Positions 21,301-33,300 of a stretch of DNA of 64,000 nucleotides are shown piece by piece. Each line of letters starts with the position of its first letter. Within the stretch, counting starts at the first letter, position 1. A program made the position numbers and the translations under genes. The stretch lies in NCBI GenBank assembly GCA_905221605.1, contig CAJNDS010000857.1, positions 83,501 through 147,500 on the forward strand, written 5' to 3'. This DNA comes from Symbiodinium natans. Lineage: Eukaryota > Sar > Dinophyceae > Suessiales > Symbiodiniaceae. Below the pieces are notes generated by a model. The model was not told the DNA's origin, ran no database searches, and was given only the letters and a program-made list of their open reading frames with translations.

Positions 21301-24300
21301 CTCAAACCCTCAAACCCTCAAACCCTCAAACCCTCAAACCCTCAAACCCTCAAACCCTCAAACCCTCAAACCCTCAAACCCTCAAACCCTCAACCCTCAA
21401 ACCCTAAACCCTAACCCCTAAACCCTAAACCCTAAACCCTCCTCCACCATGCTCAGCACTTTCTGAAGGAACTCCGGGTCGGCGCGCTTGCCGACCTTGC
21501 GTCGCCAGGGTCGAGGGCGGTTGGGGCGCTTTTGGCGGGGCTTCGAGCTCCCCGGTCAGTTTAGGGTTTCGGGTTTAGGGTTTAGGGTTTGGGGTTTAGG
21601 GTTTAGGGTTTAGGGTTTAGGGTTTAGGGTTTAGGGTTTAGGGTTTAGGGTTTAGGGTTTAGGGTTTAGGGTTTAGGGTTTAGGGTTTAGGGTTTAGGGT
21701 TTAGGGTTTAGGGTTTAGGGTTTAGGGTTTAGGGTTTAGGGTTTAGGGTTTAGGGTTTAGGGTTTAGGGTTTGGGGTTTAGGCCCAGCATCTCTTTCATG
21801 CTGCAAGCTTGGAGGGTGCAAGCTTCGAGGGGCTAGGTAGCCTGGAAGGGCACCCTTTTGTTGCTAGCTGTCAGTTTTCCTTGGTCCTATGCTACCCAAA
21901 CTCAGGACTTAGAGTTTAGGGGGCTGAAACCAAACCCGGTTCGTAAATCCTTCGACAAAATATCAAATGACATAGCAGAACACCAGCCCTGCTATTGGCG
22001 GTGAGGGGCATAGGGTTTAAGGGCACATCCTTTGGACCCTCCAAGCGATATTCTGAGCCAGGATTCCTTGCTTGGCATCCCGAAAAAAGGACACCCAATG
22101 CACAGACTCACCCTAACTCCTAAGGGAGGTTTGGGGTTCAGGGTTCAGGGTTTAGGGTTTAGGGTTCGGGATTCAGGGTTTAGGGATTCCGGGAAAACCC
22201 CGCGAACACCCAAACAAGCAAAGGACTGCCTGGCGATGTACTAGTGCTACAGTCTCCCTGAGGCCACGGCGATCATCTCTACTTGCTCAAACCTTGTACT
22301 TGGAGGTTCATGGTACGTGTTAACCAGTTATAATTGCACATATAACCCAACTTCTAAGCCCCTTGAGTGCCCTAATATGGTTATGATTGGTTAGAAGTAC
22401 AGTTATAATCGGGTTACTAAGTACCATGAACCTCCAAGTATCAGCATGCGGAGTGGAGCTTTCGGGTTTAGGGCTCACGGGCCTAGGGTTGCCCCAGAAA
22501 GAAATGCACCCTCATCGCTACACTCCAAACCCTACATACACTCACCAGGACAACCACCCTGCTTAGTGTTCAAAGCCGGAACGTCGGGCTTCAGGAGCGG
22601 AAAGGTGGATGAGGATTGGGGGTTTCGGGTTTTAGGTTTAGGGCTTCCCAAATTTCCTGAGAAGGTTGCAAGGTTTAGGCTGTAGGGGCAAGGTCTTGGC
22701 GTTCAGGTTTCAAGGCTTCATATACTCCCCCCCCCCCCCCCTCGGACCCTGCGAACCCCCTCACACCCCAACCTTCTGCCTGAACCTAAGACCCTGAACC
22801 ATAACCCGGTCTCATCCTTGTTTACACCTAAGGGATTAAGGTTTAGGGCTTAGGGCAGGCCATTGCAGTCTAAAACCATGGACTCCCGCCCCTGGGGTTT
22901 AGGGTTTAGGGTTTAGGGTTTAGGGTTTAGGGTTTAGGGTTTAGGGTTTAGGGTTTAGGGTTTAGGGTTTAGGGTTTAGGGTTTAGAGTTTAGGGTTTAG
23001 GGTTTAGGGTTTAAGGTTTAGGGTTTAGGGTTTATGGTTTAGGGTTTAGTGGTCAGAATTGCAGGCCGCTGCCAGAATTACAACTGCGCCAACGTTGTGG
23101 AAACAGTTGCTGACTATAAGGAGAACCTTAACTTCCCAAAAGCCCTGAGCCCTAACCCTAAACCCTAGACCCTGGGCTCCCAAACCCTAGGCTAACAAAC
23201 CCTGGATTCCCAGACTCTTGACACCCACGCTTTGCCTTCTAGAAGGGAATAGCCCAAAGGTTAAGAACCACCTGGGACTCTCTTTACCTACAGTATAACC
23301 CATTGTGAACCCGAATCCCGCAAATCCTGGGCGGGCGCCGACCCTGGCAGCCTAAGGGCCAGGCCCGGTGAGGAGCCAGGTGTAGATGATGTAAATCTGG
23401 GTTTAGGGTTTAGGGGTTTAGGGGTTTAGGGGTTTAGGGGTTTAGGGGTTTAGGGGTTTAGGGGTTTAGGGGTTTAGGGGTTTAGGGGTTGTTTAATGGG
23501 GTCTTTCGTACCAGGGGCATCGGGCTCAAGATCCACCACCTCAGCCCTGCCAGTCGTGTTCAAGGAGCGTCCCCGGAACCTTAACGAGATCTCCCCACAA
23601 AGACCCAAAAACCTAAACCAGGTTTGTGTGAATAGGGTTTAGGGTCTAGGGTCTGCGTATAGGGTTGCGGGCCCTGGATAAGCAGCCTTGTTTTCCGTGG
23701 GTTTTCCAGAAGGCTCTGTTGAAGCTTGCTCTCCCCCCTACCGGATTCCCAAGCCCGAGGTGAAATTTTTGCCGGACTTGCAAACGTGGAACGCGCGGGC
23801 GAGCTTCGAGTAAGTTTGCGGAAGCAGGCCTACTGGTAGCTGCTTCACCCTCTAAGCCCTAAACCGTAAACTGATGACTAATGGGGTTTGTGGTTAAAAG
23901 AGCTTAGGGTTTTGGGCTTAGGGTTTAAAAGGTGGCTGTAGGGCTGAGGGCTGTCTAGAGCCTTGAGAAGAACTTTTTGAATTTAGGGTTTAGGGTTTAA
24001 GGTTTAGGGTTTAGGGGTTAGGGTTTAGGGTTTAGGGTTTAGGGTTTAGGGTTTAGGAGTTTAGGAGTTTAGGAGTTTAGGAGTTTAGGAGTTTAGGAGT
24101 TTAGGAGTTTAGGAGTTTAGGAGTTTAGGAGTTTAGGAGTTTAGGAGTTTAGGAGTTTAGGAGTTTAGGAGTTTAGGAGTTTCCAGTGCCCTGTTGTTCA
24201 GCTCTAGCTCCCCGTGCTGAGCCCTACATGGATAGGGCTTGCAACTCAGCATTCAGAATATTATGGGATGGGTTTCCGGATCCTAAGCTAAGCTCAAAAC

Positions 24301-27300
24301 AAACCCCAAACATTCAGTGAGGTTTAGGCTTTGGGCTGGGGTCCTAGGGCTTGGGGCTCAAGGTTTTCAAGGATCCCTTCCTGAGCATTCGCGCGGAGAT
24401 GCCGATGCCCGCCAGGGGATCCACGACCCAGAACTGATAGCCCAGTAGGATCATCTGGCGCGGAGCTGAGGATTTAGGATTGAGGATTTAGGATTTAGGA
24501 TTTAGGATTTTAGGATTTAGGATTCAGGATTCAGGATTCAAGATTTAGGTTTAAGGGTTTAGGGTTTAGGATTTAGGGCTGAGGCCCTTTCCACAGGCCT
24601 TCAGAGGCTTCAGCCCGGGTTCCGAAGCTCTTTAACCCTGTTTTTTGGATTTAAGGTTTAGGGTTTAGGGTTTTTTGGATTTAGGGTTTAGGGTGTAAGG
24701 CTTTGACCATACGAGCAAAGCCAACATGAAGCTAATCCTCCTGAACCCCAGACCCGAAGCTTTTCACAGCTTCCATAAGCCCTAAACGCCCTAAACCCGG
24801 AAGGTTTAGGGTTCAGGGTTCAGAGTCCGGGTTTCGGGTTTAGACTTCCAAACCCCAACAAAAACTGCGAGAAACACGAAACAGGAACTCCTCCCCATCG
24901 GTGTCCACCCCCCCCTCCGCCCCGCCCCTCAGAAAAAGCAAACTCCAAACCGGATTTCGGCTTTGGGCTCTAGCCCCTAAACCCTAAATCCTCAACCCTA
25001 AACCCTAAACCCTAAACCCTAAACCGCGGTTCTTGCTTTAGGCTTTAGGCCGTGAGGGTTCGCCCTCAACCCTTGCTGGGCCTCCGGAGCTATGAGCGCC
25101 GCGATGTTCGAGATCCTTGGCCAGCGTGCGGTCTTTGCGGCTCAGGGGCTTGTGGGGTTTAGGGTTTAGGGTTTAGGGTTTAGGGTTTAGGGTTTAGGGT
25201 TTAGGGTTTAGGGTTTAGGGTTTAGGGTTTAGGGTTTAGGGTTTAGGGTTTAGGGTTTAGGGTTTAGGGCTCCTTTGGCAGATTCGGGCCAGCGTGCGGT
25301 CTTTGCGGCTTGGGGCTTATGGGGTTCCCGGGTTCCGGGCTCCGTTGGCAGATTCGGGCTTGGGGGTTTAGGGTTTAGGGTTCTAGAGTTCTAGGGTTCT
25401 TCACTAGAAGCCCTCAAGTCTGAAGCAAGGGAATACCGGCGGTGCTGGGCAGTCGTTGGGTGGAGCTGCTTTCGGGTTTTTGGGGCACTGGAGGCTGGCC
25501 TTCGGCCTGGGAGGGTTCAACTCTGGAGGCTTTAGGGCTTCTGGGGCGGGGGGGGGGGGGGGGGGGGGCGCTCTCAATTTGGTAACCAGACCTAAAAAAA
25601 AAACTATACTCAAACAGAGTCCCTTGTTATGGTGACAGAGTGTAGAAGCCCAGACAAGGGCACCAGAATCTTCGGCCCACCTCTGCGCCCCCCCCCCCCC
25701 CCCCCCCTCATGTGCTTGCTGAGCTGTTGCAGCATGCAAGCCAAGTGCCCAAGACGTGAACACCACTGTTGAGAAGTTCACGGGTATCTTATAGGTTAAG
25801 GGTTGGGATGCTTCCCCTTATACTAACAGCCCTTAATAGGGATTGTAGAACCCCCTATTAGTCCCTTAAGGGGGAAACAAGGTTATGAACAGCAGAGTAG
25901 ATGCACTTTGGTTATGGTTTCTGGTTTAGGGCGAATTTATTGCCTACATGTGGGTTGCAACTACTGTTCCTGTTCCAATCGGGCTTCTACGCACGGGGCT
26001 GTGCAATTATACGAAGCGGCCATAAGGGAGTACTATTCGTAATTATTCCAACCCCTAAATTAACTGGGTCTGTATCTCCCAAAATATGGATACCCCTACT
26101 ATACCCCCCACAGATAGCCCCCCAACGCTACAATCCTTGCTATAGGAACACAAAAACAGGATATGTTACCTCCAAAAGAACCTGCTGAAAAGCCCAAGGA
26201 GCACGTCGTTCATGTTGTCTTGTGCAATGGCCTGCTCTTGGACGAAATCGGAGGTGCCGGAGAAGGCTTCGGGTTTAGGGTTTGGGGTTTAGGGTTTCGG
26301 GTTGGGGTTTAGGGTTTAGGGATTAGGGATAAGGCTTTAGGGACAGGGGAACCGTCTTCAATTCCTTGGAAGAAATCAAGGGAGGGAGGGCAGGAGCAGC
26401 AGAGGATGAGCTGGGACATCAAGGGTTTAGGGTTTAAGGTTTAGGGTTTAGGGCTGGACCCTGGACCCCTTTTATCTCTCCACCACGCCAGCTCTTGGCA
26501 AACAGCAGTCTCCGATGCGCAGCCGTGCGAGTGCAAATTCTCGTCAACCGACTTGGGCCCGCTCCCTGGCTCGACGTTGTTCCAGCCCTAAACCCTAAAC
26601 CCTAAAAACCCTAAAAACCCTAAACACCCTAAACCCTAAACCCTAAACCCTAAACCCTAAACCCTAAACCCTCCGCTTGTGCAGATGTCCGTCAGCCGCT
26701 GCCAGTCCTCGTAGATGATGAGGTTTGTATCCTCGCCCACATGTGTGGGCGGGAAGCCCCAAGGAACTTCCTGCAGCGCTGGCGGAAGCTGCAAAGTGGG
26801 AAAGGGCAAAGGGTTTAGGGTTTAGGGTTTAGGGTTTAGGGTTTAGGGCTTAGGGCTTAGGGCTTAGGGTTTAGGGTTTGGTGATGCAGAAGGACAGGAA
26901 AGGACAGGCCAAGACAGACAAGCACAGGGACAGGGCAAAGACAAGGCAAAGCAGGGCAAAACATCGAAGCTAGCTGATGCATGTATGATTGCAGGTCTTG
27001 AGGAATACAAAGAACAAAACACGGTATGTGGAGCACTTCGCTCTGGCACACCGTTTGTGTTCGCCTAGAGCGTTGCAGCTGATGCAGCCTTAAAGCCCAA
27101 GCCCTGAAAGCCCAGACGCCCGTGAAGATCCAAGTCTACGATTTGAACCCAGACAGCCGAATACCCCTGCGGCTGAGGAACATACCTCAATTCAAACCAG
27201 GATCCCTATTACGACTTAAGGTGGTGGGATATTGAATCGTTCTGGGGCTGGGGCTCCTCTTGTTTTTCGCAGCCATGTCTTCCGGGCAAACACCAAAAGG

Positions 27301-30300
27301 GACACAACTTCGCAGTGGGCGGGGGCTGTAGGAGCACCTGGCACCCCTGAAGCCCCTAAACCCTGTAGGGTTTTCCAGAGGAAGCTGCCCCCTGCCTCAC
27401 CTGCTTTTGGGAGCTGACGCATGGAACAGCCAGAGATGGCTGAACATGCGTCTTTGGGTAGTTTCATGGGCCCTTAATGTGGTCCCTTACCCTCTTGACC
27501 GGGTTCTGAATTCTGGGCCCTAGGGTACAGCTGGGGTAGATCATTGGTCCCTTTTAAGGGGCCCATGTAACTACCCTAAGAATGTGCTACCCTGAGCCCT
27601 GGGGTCTTCTCAGAAGGCAAGCTTCCAGTTTCTGCAGCTTGCATACTCGCAGTTTTCGAGGTTTGAAGGGGGGCGACTCAGGGTTGAGGGCTGTGCACTA
27701 CAAAGCCGCTTAACTTGGGCTCAGGGTAGGGGTCTGGGGTTTAGGGCTTAGGGCTTAGGGTTTAGGGTTTAGGGTTTAGGGTTTAGGGTTTAGGGTTTAG
27801 TGTTTAGGGTTTAGGGTTTAGGGTTCAGGGTTGACGGCCTTTATGCCCCAACATCTACGGCCGCCTTCACGGCGTCCACTTGGGGGTTCCGCTTGGCGAC
27901 GGCGGTGCACCAGTACCATAGTCCTGCCTTGCGCAGGGAACTTCTAAGATCTTCCTCCTCTAAACCCTGAACCCGAGACCCTGACTCCAAATAACATCTT
28001 CCAAGATCCCTCGATTAGGGAGTAGTCTCTCAACCCTAAACCCTAGACCGCAGGATCCTACTTTGCTTCCTTGCGTACAGGTTTTTTCTGAGACCCTAAC
28101 AAGGAGTCAGGTGAAATTCGAACTTAAATCTTCAAAGAATCTGCAAGCTCTTCCTGAAACCAAGTGTGGTCCCAGGGACTCGTCGTGGTCCGACCAAAAC
28201 GGTTGTTTTGGTTCAGGGTTTAGGATTTGGGGTTCAGGGTTGGCTCCCTCATACTTCCCCAGCCTTGAGGAAGACGATGACGATAAGGACTAGGACCTTG
28301 CGCCGGTTTAGGGTTTAGGGTTTAGGGTTTACGGTTTAGGGTTTAGGGTTTAGGGTTTAGGGTGTAGGGTTTAGGGTTCAGGGTGCAGGGTTTAGGGTTT
28401 AGGGTTGAGGGCTTACAGGACACAAGGCTTGTGGCAGATGGCTTGAGGTTTCGGGTTGAGGCAGCTGTCCTTCAAATCCAAGGCCTCCCGCCCAAACTTA
28501 TACAGTGAGTACATCGCTCCCTCCATCTCCTGGGAACCCACCTTCAGGTGTCTACAACAATCCGGAGTTGGCTGGGTCTGGCGTTAGGGTTCGGGTTAAG
28601 TGTAGGGTTCGGGCAGGGATTCGGCTTTGGGCTTCAGGCTTCATTTAGGGTTTAGGGTTTGGGGTTTGGGGTTTGGGGTTTAGAGTTTAGGGTTGAGGGT
28701 TTAGGGGGACTTGTCGACCAGGCCTGGCAATTGAGGTTCCACGTGTGCGCGTGGGAGTTCAGCGCAGATGGGATCTTCAGCGACACCCTGTTGAGTGCCC
28801 TAAACCCTAGATACCCCAAACCCTAATGCTGAGCGCCTTAAGCTCTAAGTGGTAGTTTCCGACGTTGGGGTGCCTTATTGGGGTCCTCATTATAAAGGAA
28901 TTCTACTCTGTGGGGTCGAGTTTAGGGGTCCCCCCTTTTCATAACCCCCCCAAAATACCCAAACCCTAAGAACTAAACCCCTCACCCGAATGTCCGCAGC
29001 CCTCCTTGGGCGCTGACAGCACCAGCCGTGAGTGCCTGAGCTTGCTGGTTTGGGGGTTTGGGGCTTAGGGCTTAGGGCTGAGGGTTTAGGGTTTAGGGTT
29101 TAGGGTTTAGGGTTTAGGGTTTAGGGTTTAGGATTTAGGGGCCTTCGGGGTGTGTATACCCTAACGGCACTAAGGACTCTCATTTTTAAGGGCTTTGGGC
29201 CCTAAAACAACCATGCCATGTAGGGTTCTTGGGCTAGTTGAGCCGCAGGGATAGTTCGAGCCCTCAGGCCGAAACTCTACGGCCGGAAAACTCGTATGGG
29301 TTTTGAAGAAATTCCTCCTGACAGCATGCTGTTCCTCAAAGCAAGCTTGCAAACCCAAGAGCCGAGCCAAGACCAAGCCAAGCCAACCCAAGCCAAGCCA
29401 AGCCTAAAACAAAACAATTTTCCGCCCCCAGCCAAGCCACATCCCCGAGCCAAGCCGCACCTAAGAGAACAAAAACACAAAAAAAAAATATATATATATA
29501 TATATATAAATAAACTCAAAAAAACGGGTCTTGTGACGACTTGAAAGCCTGCATTCCTTCATTAGGGGCCCTACGGTCTAGTCCTAAACCCAATTGCCTT
29601 AAACCTCAAACCCCACATGCTACACCTAAGCCCTAGGCCCTAAACCCTAGGCCTTCAACCCTAAACCCTCAACCCTCAACCTTAAGCCCCCTAAGCCCTA
29701 CAAACCCTACAAACCCTACAAACCCTACAAACCCTACAAGCCCTAAGACCTAGCTTAAAGGATTACATGGCCCTAAAACCCTAAGCCCTTAGCCCTATAA
29801 GCCCTAAGCCTTGACTTAAGGCTTACATATGGGGGTTTACGAAATTAGGGCACACTTAAAATAGACCCCAAATAGTTGGATCCGCTTATACTAAGGACCC
29901 CTAAGAAGTTACCCCTAGTATCCCCCTACTTTGGAGAAGACCCTAGAAAAAAAAACATATGTACTTTCTAGGTAGAAGCAGCTAGGAATATCGTAAACCC
30001 TTTTAGGTACAAGTAGCTATAAAACCCTAAACCCTAAACCCTAAACCCTAAACCCTAAACCCTAAACCCTAAATCCAACACCCAGTACCGAAAACCCCCA
30101 CATGGGCCGATCCGGGGCCGCGGCGGCCGCCGGGGCATCCTCGCGGCCCCAGAACTTGAAGAGCTTCACCGTGGACCTTGGGGTTTAGGGTTTAGGGTAT
30201 AGGGTATAGGGTTTAGGGTTTGGGGTTTGGGGTTTGAGGTTTGGGGTTTGGGGTTTGGGGTTTGGGGTTTGGGGTTTGGGGTTTGGGGTTTGGGGTGTGG

Positions 30301-33300
30301 GGTGTGGGTATTGTTACCAGCGGAAAGCCCTAAACTCAACGAGTACAGTGCAACGCACTTTTTGTCTTGAGCCAATGAAGTAGCGTAAATGTGGTAATAC
30401 AGCTGATATCTTGAAGTATCGACACCCCCCGCGCATCTTAGAGCAACGGAGAGGCGACACATCAGCTGTTTGTGACGCTACTTTGATTCAAACAAATGAT
30501 CTTGACACCGTTGACCAACAACTCGCTGCCAAACGACCCGGCAGGGTGTTGGTGCTTGCCCCACAGAGCTCAGCTCCGCGGCCCTGAAAGAAATGCTGAC
30601 TAAGGTGGAAAAGGTCGCCAGCCCGTCAGAGCGGCGAAAACCAAGCCGTCAGGCCGGTGTGATGCAAAAGGAAGGAAATCAGTAATCGCGCTTCCAAGCA
30701 TCGGTGGCATAGTCCCATCGCCAGTTGTGCCAGCCACGAAGGTAGGACTTCACGTGGTCGGGGCCCATGATCTGGAACGTGTCCACGGTGCCATGAACGG
30801 GGATCGCGTAGAGAGCATTATCCACCGACATGCCCGGGATGTCCAGGGCTCTCATGACCGCCCACATATATCCAACCCATGTGGGCCAATTAACATCCCG
30901 GTCTCGGGCGTGATCAATGTCGGTTCCACCGATCACTTGGCCCCACGAGACGACTCGGCCAAGAGTCTCGTAAATAATCTGCATGCCACGATTCATGGCG
31001 ACCTGCTCTCTCGTCGGAGGAGTGGCAGGCTCGACAACCATCGGTCGTGGAGCAGCCTCAGTGTCGATCGGCGCAGGGGCCGCCGCTTCCGCGGGGCGGG
31101 ACAAGCCCGGTGGGGCCGCCGCTTCCGCGTGGCGAGACTGACCAGGGGATACGACCCTCTGTCTTGCAGTAGGGCGTTCCTCTGCGAATGGCCGGTTGTT
31201 TGCAATCGCGTCCCAGTCCGCGTCCGAGATGTAGGAACTCGGGAGTTGAGGAGGTCGCGGCTTGGACTTGACAGCAGTGCTTGACGGTCTGGCAGCTGGT
31301 GACGAGGACCTTGTCAATGGTGCCGGCGGAGGTGGCCTCTTCGATGTCAACTGCATCACGGGGGGCGCCTTGACCTGCAGTGGTGCCTTCGGAGGAGGAG
31401 GCGTTGCGTCAGCCGGGGGTGACTTCCACGGCGACTGCCTATCCCTCGACCTGCTCTCTGCGAGGCGACCCTGCCGGGTGCCGGGAGTGTTGGACCTTCC
31501 TCTGGAGGATTGCGGCTGTTGCACCCATGGTGGCGTGCGATCACTGGGCGCCGACGATGCTCTGTCTCTCCTCAGTCGATCAACCCGATCTTGAATCGTG
31601 GACCTGATGTTGCGTGTCCTGAAACGGGTGAACTGGAGAAGCTGCGCCAGCTGACGATCTCCCAGAGAACTGAACCCTTCCGGGACGTGAATATCCTGCG
31701 TCATCTGCAGCGGCGGGGCCACTTCGCCCCTCTTGGCTGAGTGAGGTAGGTCACGTCGGATGAGATTGACGAGCTCCCCGAGGATACCGGCCATAGTCCT
31801 TCCGTTTGGATACCAACGTTCACTTGGTGTGTTGGTCATCAGGTAGAAGCGGTCGGTTGTCGTCCTGTGCACGGCGAACATGATGACGGCCATCTCGAGC
31901 ACGGTGTAAAACCGGTCTTGGAAGGAGATGAAACAATCCGTCAGGATGTCGACAAACTCATCGTCGCTGCTCCAAATGTAGGCGAGCCGCCCGTCGACGT
32001 TGTGGTAGGCGTCGGTGCCTTCGGCAAACTTGCCTCCTGCCATCCCAGGGTTCGGGAGCCGAATGTCGGCGAACCTCGTGATCTGATTGAGGCTCGTGAA
32101 GCTGAAACCCTGTGAGATCCAGTTGAAGGCATCCATGGGCGACTCCGCCAGGATCGCGCCGAGGGTGATATCACCTCCTGTGCGCTCCTTGGCACGACTG
32201 AGCGACTTGTTGATCTTCGCCTTCAAGGTTGCTCCTGAGCTGGACTTGCGTCGGTCCACTGTCGTGTCATCGATGCGGCGAGGATTCCGATGATCTCGGT
32301 TGGAGTTCAGGCCAATGGAAGGCTGAATCTCAAAGATGTTCATCGGCCTACCCCTCCGGGTGGCGTCATCGCGGGCCTCAAAGGGCTGCGCCATTTTCGC
32401 CAGGTCCGTGGGCAAGGTCAACCGCTCTTCACATTTGAGACACTTTGTGAGACCGTCGATCAAGTCGTTGCAGTCGCAGAAAGGGCAGTTGAAGTTGGGG
32501 AACGCAACGCACTGTTGGTGCCTGAAGAACCTTGGGTCTCCTCGAAGCTTTCGATCCACCGTAAGTGCAGTCTGCGTGGGCAGCACAAGTGCCCGCATGC
32601 CCCAACAGGCGTTGTGAAGCATAGGGTGAAGAGGATGCCCTTCCGGGATCCGAACCGGCTGACCACCATAGTCCCACTGTGGTTCGTAGTGAAGCTGGAA
32701 CGGAGTGTAGGCATCGGCTGCGAGAGGGGCCCACTCAGTGAAGTTTTCCTCTGGGGGAATCTTCAGGTAGTCCAGGAAGCAAGTGGCCGCACCATCCGTA
32801 AGGCAACGGTAGGGATCGTTGTCAAAGACGGGCAACACATTCCTGTGTGCGGTGAACTCCTTCACGGCCTTGTCGATGCGAAGGCGAGCATGCTCGTACG
32901 CCCTGTTGATCCAGATCGGCTCATTCGAGGATCTCCGATAGGCGTAGACAAAGTAGCGGTTGGACAGCCAATCTGGGGTTTGCACCGCGCCAGCGGCCGT
33001 CTCAAAGATCCGAACCCCGTCCAACGCAGCCATTTGGAGGTCGATCACGAACTCGATCTCGGCATCAGGCCTCACACCCTCCATGCAGTCACGTTCCCAT
33101 GCTGGCTTCGGTGACATCATGGCGTAAAATCTGCGACGACTCCCGTCTCGCGACATTCCTCCTGGGATGATACCGCTCTCGACGATGCTCCTGAAGTGGC
33201 GGAAGTAGGTGGAGTGATACCCCAACTTTGGCATCGTATGGAAAGTGCTGTGCGTGAAGCCAGCCTCTCCAACAGGAGGGTATTCGCGAAGACTGGGTTT

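Noticed and set aside
23512-23546. LRWWILSPMPL as a CDF exon (looks like WWxxDP)
   Set aside because: The true WVVDPLAG exon at 24454-24395 joins the TM6 exon directly in phase, so this one would duplicate the motif.
26674-26788. 38-codon island (minus: DTNLIIYEDWQRLTDICTS) as CDF exon
   Set aside because: Falls between exons NPQVD and AIAQDN that join perfectly without it; plus strand is equally open. Left unassigned.
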